Source of the DNA: Coprococcus sp.
GTDB taxonomy: Bacteria > Bacillota > Clostridia > Lachnospirales > Lachnospiraceae
Direction of reading: 5' to 3'
Assembly (NCBI GenBank): GCA_022793995.1
Contig: JAAWDY010000021.1
Location: 47,765 to 111,764, forward strand
DNA: 64,000 bases
Shown: in pieces, positions 8,287-16,379 of the stretch
Layout of the letters: each line of letters starts with the position of its first letter
Numbering within the stretch: the stretch's first letter is position 1
The notes under the pieces: model-generated
Seen by the model: the letters and a program-made list of their open reading frames with translations, nothing else
What the model was told of the DNA's origin: nothing
The model's database searches: none
Program-made: the position numbers and the translations under genes

Positions 8287-9687
8287 ATGGCAGAGAATGA
8301 TAACAGAAAAGACGACAATACAACAGAGTACGAGAAGGTATGTTTTATCTGCAGGAGACCGGAAAGCGTCGCCGGAAAGATGATTGACCTTCCAAACCAT
8401 ATCTGCGTGTGCCCGGACTGTATGCAGAAAAGCTTTGACGCTATGAATAACGGAGGGTTTGATTACAGCCAGTTTATGAACATGGCGGGGGCGCCCATGA
8501 TGGGATTTACAGGGGGAGCAGACGGGGAAAACGAGGTCCCGAAAAGGCAGCGGTTGAAGAAGAAAAAGGCGGACGAGGAGAAGACGCCGATCCTGAATAT
8601 CCGGGACATTCCGGCGCCTCATAAGATCAAGGCGCAGCTTGACGAGTATGTGGTGGGGCAGGAACATGCGAAGAAGGCAATGTCTGTTGCGGTCTATAAC
8701 CACTATAAACGGGTGGCGACGGATATGATGGACGAGATTGAGATCGAGAAGTCGAATATGCTGATGATCGGCCCTACGGGGTCGGGGAAGACGTATCTTG
8801 TAAGGACGCTGGCCCGGCTTTTGGACGTGCCGCTCGCCATCACGGATGCGACGTCCCTTACGGAGGCGGGGTACATAGGGGACGATATTGAGAGCGTGGT
8901 ATCGAAGCTTTTGGCGGCCGCTGATAACGATGTGGAGAAAGCAGAACAGGGAATTATTTTCATCGACGAGATTGATAAGATTGCGAAGAAGAAGAGCACA
9001 AGCCAGCGGGACGTAAGCGGAGAATCTGTCCAGCAGGGCATGCTGAAACTTCTGGAGGGAAGCGAAGTCGAGGTTCCGGTGGGAGCCAACAGTAAGAACG
9101 CCATGGTGCCTCTTACGACGGTCAATACCAAAAATATCCTCTTTATCTGCGGCGGGGCCTTCCCGGATCTGGACCGTATCATCAAGGCGCGCCTTGCAAA
9201 GAATTCTTCCATAGGATTTGGAGCGGATTTGAAAGATAAATTCGACCACGATAAAAAGATTCTGGAGAAGGTCACGATTGAGGATTTGCGTACGTTTGGA
9301 ATGATACCGGAGTTTTTAGGGCGTCTTCCCATTATATTTACGCTTCAAGGCCTGAACGAAGAGATGCTGGTAAAGATTTTGCAGGAACCGAAAAACGCGA
9401 TTCTGAAGCAGTATCAGAAGTTACTTGCCTTAGATGAGGTGAAGTTGGACTTTGACGAGGAATCCCTCCATTCGATCGCGAAAAAAGCCATGGAAAAGGA
9501 TACCGGAGCGCGCGCCCTCAGGGCGATCATAGAAGAATTTATGCTGGATATTATGTATGAAATTCCGAAAGACGACAGTATCGGGCAGGTGACGATTACC
9601 GGAGCCTATATCGAGGGAATAGGCGGACCGATTATCCATCTCCGGGGCCAGGAGGTTCCAAGGATTGAGGGAAGCGGCACATATTAA
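8287..9687 (+). CDS. clpX: ClpX-type AAA+ unfoldase
   Basis: A 466-residue AAA+ ATPase of the ClpX family. In order: N-terminal zinc-binding domain (CFICRRP ... CVCPDCMQ), a charged linker longer than usual (about residues 75-105), Walker A GPTGSGKT at 162-169, pore loop GYIG, Walker B IIFIDEIDK, IGF loop (SSIGFGADLKDK) needed to dock on ClpP, and the C-terminal D2 domain with GARALRAI. It unfolds tagged proteins for ClpP. The pore loop reads GYIG in place of GYVG, and the protein is about 40 residues longer than canonical ClpX, so it may be a paralogue beside a standard clpP-clpX pair elsewhere. AGGAGG precedes the start and a strong terminator follows the stop. Confidence 0.9.
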   Translation: MAENDNRKDDNTTEYEKVCFICRRPESVAGKMIDLPNHICVCPDCMQKSFDAMNNGGFDYSQFMNMAGAPMMGFTGGADGENEVPKRQRLKKKKADEEKTPILNIRDIPAPHKIKAQLDEYVVGQEHAKKAMSVAVYNHYKRVATDMMDEIEIEKSNMLMIGPTGSGKTYLVRTLARLLDVPLAITDATSLTEAGYIGDDIESVVSKLLAAADNDVEKAEQGIIFIDEIDKIAKKKSTSQRDVSGESVQQGMLKLLEGSEVEVPVGANSKNAMVPLTTVNTKNILFICGGAFPDLDRIIKARLAKNSSIGFGADLKDKFDHDKKILEKVTIEDLRTFGMIPEFLGRLPIIFTLQGLNEEMLVKILQEPKNAILKQYQKLLALDEVKLDFDEESLHSIAKKAMEKDTGARALRAIIEEFMLDIMYEIPKDDSIGQVTITGAYIEGIGGPIIHLRGQEVPRIEGSGTY

Positions 9688-9692
9688 TACAG

Positions 9693-9736
9693 AATACCTC
9701 ATATACTTATGGGAAAAAGTGTATGAGGTATTTTTT
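9693..9736 (+). terminator. clpX terminator overlapping the subtilase ribosome site
   Basis: A 14-base stem (9693-9706 with 9719-9732, one G-U pair) is followed by a T tract through 9736. The ATG of the next gene begins at 9737 and its GAGG ribosome site (9725-9728) lies inside the 3' arm of the stem. Confidence 0.85.
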
Positions 9737-11428
9737 ATGCCGGATGCCACAGAATGTAAACAACGAATCCTATCGGAGGATTATCAGGACTTTATTATCC
9801 GGAGCTTCGGATCCTTCTGGAAGGATCTTTTAATGAATGATTTTTGTCAGATGCAGCTCGATTATTCTTACCAAATTCTCTATCTAGGCCAAGAAAATAT
9901 CGGTTCCCGGCAGCTTTTCCAGTTTCCCTATAATTCAATTCCACGTTGCTATGCACCGCTGGATATGGAGGCGCTGCAGCAGGCGGGAATTTCAGAGGTT
10001 CAGAGTCTTCCGGGGCTGGAAATAAGCGGTGAAGGTGTGATTATAGGATTTCTGGACAGTGGAATTAATTATAAAGATCCGGTATTTCGTAACCTGGACG
10101 GGACGACCCGCATCTTAAGTATCTGGGATCAGACGATTCAGACGGGAAACCCGCCGGAGGGAATCTTATATGGAAGCGAATATACAAAAGAACAGATTGA
10201 CGAAGCGCTGCGTGCGGAAAATCCGGAAGAAATCGTGCCGTCTATGGACCAAGACGGACATGGAACGTTTATGGCAAGCATCGCCTGCGGGAGTGGTAAT
10301 CCGGAAAATCAGTTCTTGGGTGCCGCACCGGAGGCGGATATTATGGTGGTAAAACTCAAAGAGGCAAAGCAATATCTGCGAGATTTTTATTTTATTAAAC
10401 CGGAGGCTTCATGCTACCAGGAAAATGACGTGATGGCGGCGCTTTTCTATCTCTATCATGCGGCCAGGAATGCAAATAAGCCCTTGGTGGTCTGTGTTAC
10501 CCTTGGCAGCAATATGGGAGGACACAACGGTTCCAACCCGCTTTCCGCGTACATGGAGGTCATGGGAAATCATTCGGGAATTGGCCTGGCTGCAGGCGTA
10601 GGAAACGAGGCGGACAAACGGCATCACTATATGGGCGCTGTGACGAGTAACAGTGGGGAGGAGATTGAAATCAGCGTCGGCGACAGGGTCGCAGGGTTCA
10701 CTATGGAGCTATGGACCGATATCCCCAATATATTTGCGGTATCCATCATTTCGCCCACCGGGGAGCAGAGCAGGAGGATTGCGATACGGGAGGGCGAAGG
10801 GATGTATAATTTTGTGTTTGAGAATACAGATGTCTACGTAGTGTACCGTCTTTTGGTGGAGACGACGAATTCTCAGCTCATCTTTCTGCGGTTTGCGCAT
10901 CCTCTTTCTGGAATCTGGCGGGTAAGGGTAGAGCCGATTCAGCTGGAAAACGGGAGTTTCCATGCATGGCTCCCGATGGAGGAGTTCCTGACAGGGGAAG
11001 TCTATTTCCTGCGCTCTAACCCGGATTATACGATTACCGCGCCGGGGAATACCAAGGCGGCTGCTTGCGTAGCATATTACAATGGAGCGGATAATAGTAT
11101 TGCAGTCAGTTCGGGAAGGGGGTATACTAGACTTAATGAGATTAAGCCTGACTTTGCGGCGCCGGGAGTAGGTGTGACAGGGGTAAATTTGCGCGGACAG
11201 TTCACCACACGTTCTGGGTCCAGTGTCGCCACCGCTCTTACTGCCGGCGCTGAGGCGCTCCTGATGGAGTGGCTCTACGGGGAAGGAAGCACGCCGGATT
11301 CCGTTCAGCTTAAGAATTATTTGATTCTAGGAGCCGAGAGAGGGAGCGGGAGGATGTATCCGAACCGGGAGTGGGGATACGGTACGTTGGATCTGTACCA
11401 TACGTTTGAAGCGGTCAGGCGGCTTTGA
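9737..11428 (+). CDS. S8 family peptidase (subtilase, Csp-like)
   Basis: A 563-residue subtilase with a complete triad: Asp107 in GFLDSGI, His175 in DGHGTF and Ser496 in GSSVATA. There is no signal peptide or clear propeptide, and a long insertion separates the His and Ser blocks (about residues 180-480), which is the layout of clostridial CspA/CspB/CspC-like proteins. Those act in spore germination; other members are intracellular proteases, so the role here is open. The last motif lacks the Pro of the usual GTSMAAP. The start at 9737 follows a GAGG site; a longer frame from 9665 would overlap the clpX end and its terminator. Confidence 0.85.
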   Translation: MPDATECKQRILSEDYQDFIIRSFGSFWKDLLMNDFCQMQLDYSYQILYLGQENIGSRQLFQFPYNSIPRCYAPLDMEALQQAGISEVQSLPGLEISGEGVIIGFLDSGINYKDPVFRNLDGTTRILSIWDQTIQTGNPPEGILYGSEYTKEQIDEALRAENPEEIVPSMDQDGHGTFMASIACGSGNPENQFLGAAPEADIMVVKLKEAKQYLRDFYFIKPEASCYQENDVMAALFYLYHAARNANKPLVVCVTLGSNMGGHNGSNPLSAYMEVMGNHSGIGLAAGVGNEADKRHHYMGAVTSNSGEEIEISVGDRVAGFTMELWTDIPNIFAVSIISPTGEQSRRIAIREGEGMYNFVFENTDVYVVYRLLVETTNSQLIFLRFAHPLSGIWRVRVEPIQLENGSFHAWLPMEEFLTGEVYFLRSNPDYTITAPGNTKAAACVAYYNGADNSIAVSSGRGYTRLNEIKPDFAAPGVGVTGVNLRGQFTTRSGSSVATALTAGAEALLMEWLYGEGSTPDSVQLKNYLILGAERGSGRMYPNREWGYGTLDLYHTFEAVRRL

Positions 11429-11470
11429 AAAATCAGGCGTTTTGCCTTAAAAGAGAAAGGAGAACAAAAG

Positions 11471-11758
11471 ATGGAGGATTTTTTTGGTAATTTAGGAAAA
11501 CGGATTACAGATACAGTGGAGGAGATTGGAAAGAAAGCGGAGGATACGCTGGAAATTCAGAAAATCAAGAGCCAGATTCATACGATGAAGCGGGAAAATG
11601 ACAGAGATTTTATGAATATTGGAAAAATGGCTTACGAGAAGTTCAAAGAGAATGAAATCGTAAGTATGGATTTCGTACCTTTTTGCGAAGAGATCGAAAA
11701 GCGGGAAGAGGAAATCGAAGAATCCGAGCAGAGGATTTCCCGTATCAAGGGAGAGTAG
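11471..11758 (+). CDS. Small coiled-coil protein of unknown function
   Basis: A 95-residue, highly charged protein predicted to be mostly helical (EEIGKKAEDTLEIQKIKSQI, KREEEIEESEQRISRIKGE). No signal peptide, membrane span or catalytic motif is visible. An AAGGAG site lies a few bases upstream of the ATG. It follows the subtilase by 42 bases and precedes the LspA-like gene by 3, so it is probably in the same transcript. I cannot name a family. Confidence 0.7.
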   Translation: MEDFFGNLGKRITDTVEEIGKKAEDTLEIQKIKSQIHTMKRENDRDFMNIGKMAYEKFKENEIVSMDFVPFCEEIEKREEEIEESEQRISRIKGE

Positions 11759-11761
11759 GCG

Positions 11762-12250
11762 ATGGCAGGAATCTGTTTGACGATCATTCTTGCGGTTGCG
11801 GCAGGGGATCTAGGTCTGAAGCGTTATATTGAGAAACATATGAAGGAAAACGAAAGCCGCAGGATTCTGGGAGGGAAAGGAATCCTGCGGCGGACGCATA
11901 ACAGAGGAATGATGATGAACCGAATGGAGAAGTATCCTGTGTTTGTGCGTCTGTCGTCCGCGGCGGCTTCTGTCGCGATTCTGATCTGGCAGAGCGCGAT
12001 CTGGCGGCTCCCGGGGCAGGCGGCGAAAAAAGTTGGACTGGCTTTGATAACAGGGGGAGCGGTAAGTAATACATACGACCGATTTAAAAGGCGGTATGTG
12101 GTAGATTATTTTTCGTTTTCCTCTAAGAATAAGAAGTTAGAGAGAATTGCGTTCAATTTTGGGGATTTTGCCGTTTTTGCAGGATGCCTTTTGGTGGCTT
12201 TGCAGGAAGCGTACACTGTGGGAAAGGAACTGCTAAGAAGATGGATGTAA
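11762..12250 (+). CDS. Signal peptidase II-like membrane protein
   Basis: A 162-residue membrane protein that keeps the LspA blocks: 'THNRGMMMN' (the N-x-G box), 'GGAVSNTYDRFKRRYVVDYF' (catalytic Asp in NTYDR) and 'FNFGDFAVFAG' (second catalytic Asp). LspA cleaves the signal peptide of diacylated prolipoproteins. The protein is more basic than usual, has the G of the DRxxxG block replaced by R, and sits beside hydE, so it may be a divergent paralogue with a special substrate. It overlaps hydE by 10 bases. Confidence 0.75.
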   Translation: MAGICLTIILAVAAGDLGLKRYIEKHMKENESRRILGGKGILRRTHNRGMMMNRMEKYPVFVRLSSAAASVAILIWQSAIWRLPGQAAKKVGLALITGGAVSNTYDRFKRRYVVDYFSFSSKNKKLERIAFNFGDFAVFAGCLLVALQEAYTVGKELLRRWM

Positions 12251-13284
12251 TCAACAGGTTGATAAGGGACGGGAGCCTGACGAAAGAAGAGTATGTAGAG
12301 CTTTTGGGATATGCGGGAGATATCGGCGCGGTAAAGCTCCTCAAGGAGGAGGCGGTGCGTCTTCGGAGAAAATATTACGGGGACGACGTTTATTTGCGTG
12401 GTTTGATTGAGTTTACGAATTACTGCCGTAATAATTGCTACTATTGCGGGATCCGAGGAGAAAATGCCAAAGCGCAGCGTTACAGACTGGCGAAAGACGA
12501 GATTCTTTCTTGCTGCGCCGAGGGGCATAGGTTAGGATTTCGTACTTTCGTCCTCCAGGGAGGAGAAGACCCCTATTATACGGACGACCGTATGGAGGAA
12601 ATCGTACATGCGATCAAAACAGCGTATCCGAACTGTGCGCTTACGTTATCTATCGGAGAAAGAACGTATGAAAGCTACCAGCGGTTTCGCCTTGCAGGGG
12701 CGGACCGGTATCTGCTCCGCCATGAGACGGCGAACGAGGAGCATTACCGTAGGCTGCATCCATCGAGTATGAGTCTTACGGTCCGCAAGAGATGCCTGTA
12801 TGACCTGAAAGCGTTGGGATACCAGGTGGGCGCAGGCTTTATGGTAGGCTCTCCCGGACAGACGAAGGAGACACTGGCAGAAGACTTGGTGTTTCTAAAG
12901 GAACTGAATCCTGAGATGGTGGGGATCGGTCCGTTTATCCCGCATCATGACACTGTATTTGCAGACGAGCCCGCGGGAAGCGTGGACCTTACTTTGTTTC
13001 TTCTATCGGTAGTCCGGATTCTTTTGCCCAAAGTCCTGCTTCCGGCAACGACAGCCCTGGGGACGTTAGACGAGAATGGCCGGGAAAAAGGGCTGCTTGC
13101 GGGGGCGAACGTCGTGATGCCGAACCTGTCCCCTGTGGGAAAACGGAAGCAGTATGAACTGTATGATAATAAGATCTGTACAGGAGAGGAAGCAGCGGAA
13201 GGGTTGGAAGAATTGAAGCGAAGGATTGAGGCGGCCGGCTGCAGGGCGGTAAGCGCGCGGGGGGATTACTGTAAGTCCAGCTAA
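12241..13284 (+). CDS. hydE: [FeFe] hydrogenase H-cluster radical SAM maturase HydE
   Basis: A 347-residue radical SAM enzyme with the cluster-binding CxxxCxxC at Cys62, Cys66 and Cys69 (YCRNNCYYCG), the family's 'FVLQGGEDPYYTD' and 'LRHETANEEHYRRLHP' blocks, and the HydE-like C terminus. HydE takes part in assembling the dithiomethylamine-bridged diiron unit of [FeFe] hydrogenase. The start at 12241 gives the usual HydE length; an in-frame ATG at 12184 lies deep in the preceding gene. HydF and HydG are not in the window, so the maturases are scattered in this genome. Confidence 0.92.
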   Translation: MDVINRLIRDGSLTKEEYVELLGYAGDIGAVKLLKEEAVRLRRKYYGDDVYLRGLIEFTNYCRNNCYYCGIRGENAKAQRYRLAKDEILSCCAEGHRLGFRTFVLQGGEDPYYTDDRMEEIVHAIKTAYPNCALTLSIGERTYESYQRFRLAGADRYLLRHETANEEHYRRLHPSSMSLTVRKRCLYDLKALGYQVGAGFMVGSPGQTKETLAEDLVFLKELNPEMVGIGPFIPHHDTVFADEPAGSVDLTLFLLSVVRILLPKVLLPATTALGTLDENGREKGLLAGANVVMPNLSPVGKRKQYELYDNKICTGEEAAEGLEELKRRIEAAGCRAVSARGDYCKSS

Positions 13285-13309
13285 GAAATGTCAATAGGTA
13301 AAATAAAAA

Positions 13310-13441
13310 ATGTTAAAAGAGTTTTTTCAAGCAGTTAATGTAAAAAAGGGTAACATTAATAAACCCACCTATGTAGAAATATTTAAAATTCATGAGAATC
13401 AAAAAACGATTCGTAACAAAAAAACAGCAGGACGGTCTTGA
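13310..13441 (+). CDS. Short ORF, possible remnant
   Basis: A 43-codon ORF from ATG 13310 to TGA 13439-13441. Codon use is lysine- and asparagine-rich and AT-rich, unlike the GC-richer hydE before it. No good ribosome site and no recognisable family. It could be a small protein or the leftover start of a transferred gene. Confidence 0.25.
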   Translation: MLKEFFQAVNVKKGNINKPTYVEIFKIHENQKTIRNKKTAGRS

Positions 13442-13541
13442 AACGATGCTAGATACTTCTTGAACTTGGCTTATCCCTTGAACGAAACAGTCCGCTGAAT
13501 ATTCTCATATGGATCACCTTCCTTTCAAAAATGCACATAAA

Positions 13542-13571
13542 GAAAGCACCTATCTTCCGATAGATGCTTTC
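13542..13571 (-). terminator. Terminator of the RelB/PIN pair
   Basis: gaaagca/tgctttc (13542-13548, 13565-13571) encloses ctatc/gatag (13550-13554, 13559-13563) with a four-base loop. Read on the minus strand it lies just after the PIN gene and is followed by a T-rich stretch. Confidence 0.65.
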
Positions 13572-13595
13572 AAATCTGATCTCTTATTTCCGTTA

Positions 13596-14009
13596 TTAGT
13601 TTTCGTTCAGGATATCGAACAGTTCACGAGGTGTTACAACAAATGGTTCCTTTGGGAAATGCTTAATATTGCCTGTGACGAGGTACGTGTTATCATCACG
13701 TTTTTCGAGTACCACCTCGTAAAATGGCAGATCCTTCATATCCGGTAGTATGATACCTGATGGTGATGGATCAACCAATATACCGTATTTTTCCACAGCA
13801 GAGAGCAGGTATTCGATTGTGTTTCCAGAGAATCCAAATTTCTTGCGAGAGAGAACTTCTCTGTATTCTTTTGTGATCACATTGCTATAAACAGGAATAA
13901 TTTCTCCACTGATTACTTTGCTTACAACCTGGACGGTGGCAGTATCATCCTTGCTTGAGAGTAATGCAGAAACGAGCACATTTGTATCTATGACTGCATA
14001 GCAGATCAT
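13596..14009 (-). CDS. PIN-domain toxin of a toxin-antitoxin pair
   Basis: A 137-residue PIN-domain protein. The acidic metal ligands are visible: Asp in VIDTNVLVSALL near the start, Glu in the 'ITKEYREVL' helix, and the Asp pair in 'DDNTYLVTGNIKHFP'. PIN toxins are Mg-dependent ribonucleases. The gene follows its antitoxin by 3 bases on the minus strand. Base composition is lower in GC than the flanking core genes, which fits an acquired module. Confidence 0.85.
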   Translation of the reverse strand: MICYAVIDTNVLVSALLSSKDDTATVQVVSKVISGEIIPVYSNVITKEYREVLSRKKFGFSGNTIEYLLSAVEKYGILVDPSPSGIILPDMKDLPFYEVVLEKRDDNTYLVTGNIKHFPKEPFVVTPRELFDILNEN

Positions 14010-14012
14010 TCT

Positions 14013-14306
14013 TTACACCTCAGCACGCGCAAGATCAATTTCCTTGTTGATATCATCAAGACTCATATCTGCAACGCCGTTTTCTTTAGCCTGTGCTCGC
14101 AGGGCATTGAATGCCTGCATTGCGCCTTCCCTGGTGATATCAGTTTCAGGAGATGATATTTCAAAAGGTATCCTACGTTGTCTGACAACGGCTCTTGCGA
14201 ATACATTAATTGCTGTAGTAGCGTTCATGCCGAAGTCCTGGCATAAGCCATCAAATTGTTTTTTTAATGTCTCGTCCATGCGGACACTGAAAGTTGCCTG
14301 TGCCAT
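14013..14306 (-). CDS. RelB/DinJ family antitoxin
   Basis: A 97-residue protein with the ribbon-helix-helix N terminus of RelB/DinJ (MAQATFSVRMDETLKKQFD, then 'GMNATTAINVFARAVV'). It should bind the operon's own promoter as a dimer and neutralise the PIN toxin with its C-terminal part. The start at 14306 is chosen because AAGGAG lies 8 bases upstream; the ATG at 14312 would leave only 2 bases. RelB-type antitoxins usually partner RelE/YafQ toxins, so the PIN partner is a mixed pairing. Confidence 0.85.
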   Translation of the reverse strand: MAQATFSVRMDETLKKQFDGLCQDFGMNATTAINVFARAVVRQRRIPFEISSPETDITREGAMQAFNALRAQAKENGVADMSLDDINKEIDLARAEV

Positions 14307-14334
14307 AATCATGTCTCCTTTACATCTTTTCTAT

Positions 14335-14363
14335 AGTATATGAGAAAAGGAGCAAAAAGTCAA
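14335..14363 (-). promoter_or_regulatory. Promoter of the RelB/PIN operon
   Basis: On the minus strand TTGACT (14358-14363) and TATACT (14335-14340) are separated by 17 bases, 29 bases upstream of the antitoxin start. Confidence 0.7.
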
Positions 14364-14408
14364 TGATTAGAACTCGTTAGGTGCGTTTGGGTTTGAATTT
14401 ACGAAAAC

Positions 14409-14543
14409 ATGATTCCTCGTTTATTGAAGGAATTTGATAAAGGGGTGTTGCGGAAGGGAATTGAGAGGATCAGGGTGTTGGGAGAAGGGCAGATTGAGGT
14501 GGTTTGGAAGGGCGGGGATATGTTTGGCGGGGGAGATTCGTAA
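14409..14543 (+). pseudogene. Possible C-terminal remnant of a recombinase-like protein
   Basis: A 44-codon frame ending at TAA 14541-14543 reads like the end of a larger protein (IERIRVLGEGQIEVVWKGG). The pattern of a beta strand with 'I-V-WKGGD' resembles the extreme C terminus of large serine recombinases. An in-frame TGA at 14394 closes it upstream and there is no ribosome site. It lies in a patch of broken genes. Family assignment is weak. Confidence 0.3.
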
Positions 14544-14619
14544 AAATTTGTAGGAAGATTGACGGAGCCATGAGCTGGATGCTTGTGGCTTTGTTGGTTT
14601 TGGGGTATAATGGTTTTGG

Positions 14620-15512
14620 ATGCGTGACGTTGTCCTTTACTTGACACGAGCAGAACCAAAAGACTATGAGATTTATAATTTTATTTTAAACCATTATTAT
14701 GATCTGCGGTTTAGTCCGGCTGTGGATGCCGTTATCAAGACGGAAAAGAAAAACACCAAGCGTATTCAGCGGAATATAAAAAAGAAGATGCAAATATTGG
14801 GATTGGAACAAAGTCCCAACAGGAGGAAACGTTTGTTTTTCCTATGCTGGGAGGGCGAAATATAGGGAAATGGCATGTTAAGTCAAACGAGTTCATTTTA
14901 GTGCCGCATACGGATAAATACAAGTATGGGATACCGGAGAAAGAGTTAGACAGGCTTGCGCCCAAAACAAGTGAATGGCTATATTATTATCACGATGAAT
15001 TACTGGCAAGCAGAATTCAAAATGGAAAGTTTTTTAATCCTGAAACACAGCCCTATTATCGTTTGGACAATGTAGGCGAATATACTTACGCTCCTTATAA
15101 AGTTCTATGGAAAGAGCAAACGGGAAGTATGTCGGCTGTTGTAGTCGGTTCCTATTATGAGTCTATTCCGGACGCAGATAAGGAATTATTTAGCAAGGAT
15201 AAAGCGGTCGTAGTTGATTCCAAAGTACTTATGCTCAGTCTTTCCCATTTTGACGAGGCAAACTATGTTTGCGGTATATTAAATGCAAAAGATATCGTAG
15301 ACGTTATCGATGGATATGCGATATCTACGAATAGAGGCGTAGACGTATTAAAATATCTTGCCATTCCTAAGTATGACGCTGCAAATCAAATACATAAAGA
15401 AGTTTCTGAGTTATCTCGGGATATTCACAGTAGAATGAGGGAAAAGAAAACGGAAGAGATTCCAAGGCTGGAAGCAAAATTGAATCAAAGCGTCAGAAAG
15501 ATTTTTCTGTAA
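14620..15512 (+). pseudogene. Truncated DNA methylase / type II restriction-methylase C terminus
   Basis: The intact part (ATG 14844 to 15512) reads 'MLGGRNIGKWHVKSNEFIL' and then a target-recognition-like region ('APYKVLWKEQTGSM', 'DSKVLMLSLSHFDEANYVCG', 'LAIPKYDAANQIHKEVSEL'). This is the C-terminal part of N6-adenine methylases of the Eco57I/type IIG kind. The same frame is open upstream to 14715, continuing the protein before the ATG (SQQEETFVFP), and a neighbouring frame from 14620 may hold a further piece, so a frameshift is likely. The SAM-binding and NPPY motifs are missing. It cannot be an active methylase; it marks a lost restriction-modification gene. Confidence 0.6.
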
Positions 15513-15554
15513 TTTGATCGGATTTCAGCATGAGAATATGGAGAGGGATTTGGC

Positions 15555-16379
15555 ATGGCTATGATTGCAAGAATATTGATTGATAATACGACGCAAAGTG
15601 AATTGATACCAGAGTGGGGGCTGTCGGTTTGGATTGAATATGGCGGACATAAACTCCTTTTGGATACCGGGACGACGGGCGCTTTCATCAAAAATGCGGA
15701 AATGATGGGACTCGAGATCCGTGATATAGAATACGGCGTACTGTCCCACGCCCATTACGACCATGCGGACGGGATGGAGGATTTTTTTGCATACAATGAG
15801 AAGGCGTCGTTCTACCTGCGGGAAGGAGCGGGGGAGAACTGCTATGACGGGAAGGAAGAGTCGGCCCGTTATATCGGGATTAAAAAAGGGTATTTGGAGC
15901 GTTTTGCGGACAGAATCATTTACGTCAAAGGGGAGCATGAGTTCCTGCCCGGGGCGTTTCTCATCCCCCACAAAACGCCGGGAAGGGAAAAGCTGGGCGT
16001 GAAGGCGGGAATGTACGTGAAGTGGGGAGACGAGTGGATGCCGGATACATTTTCACACGAGCAAAGCCTTGTCCTTCACACGGAAAAAGGGCTGGTGATC
16101 TGGAATAGCTGCTCCCACGGCGGCGCGGGAAATATCATCCGCGAGACGGCGGATACCTGGCCGGATAAAAGGATTTATGCTTTGATTGGAGGATTCCATC
16201 TGTTTAAGTCTTCCGACGAAGAAGTAAGGGAGCTTGCGCGGGAAATCGAAGAAACAGGAATTGAAAAGATCTATACAGGGCACTGTACCGGGGAAAAAGC
16301 GTTTGACATTTTAAAGGAAGAGCTAAAAGAGAAAGCCGAGAAGATTTACACAGGAATGGAGATACGGATTGGTGAATAA
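15555..16379 (+). CDS. MBL-fold metallo-hydrolase, COG1237 type
   Basis: A 274-residue metallo-beta-lactamase-fold protein. The metal ligands are visible in SHAHYDHADG and later in SCSHGGAGNI, 'IGGFHLF' and 'YTGHCTGEKA'. The two-His SCSHGG and TGHCTG blocks are those of proteins annotated as dihydropterin phosphate synthase-like (COG1237); true substrate is unknown. It starts just after the methylase remnant with GAGAGGG near the ATG, and overlaps the AAA ATPase gene by 8 bases, so the two are co-translated. Confidence 0.82.
   Translation: MAMIARILIDNTTQSELIPEWGLSVWIEYGGHKLLLDTGTTGAFIKNAEMMGLEIRDIEYGVLSHAHYDHADGMEDFFAYNEKASFYLREGAGENCYDGKEESARYIGIKKGYLERFADRIIYVKGEHEFLPGAFLIPHKTPGREKLGVKAGMYVKWGDEWMPDTFSHEQSLVLHTEKGLVIWNSCSHGGAGNIIRETADTWPDKRIYALIGGFHLFKSSDEEVRELAREIEETGIEKIYTGHCTGEKAFDILKEELKEKAEKIYTGMEIRIGE

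Noticed and set aside
8185..9249. 354-codon open frame on the minus strand over clpX
   Set aside because: It is the antisense shadow of ligA/clpX; residues are rich in His/Arg/Leu with no family and no ribosome site.
14399..14659. 86-codon minus-strand frame
   Set aside because: Ser/Pro-rich shadow of the recombinase-like remnant; no start signal.
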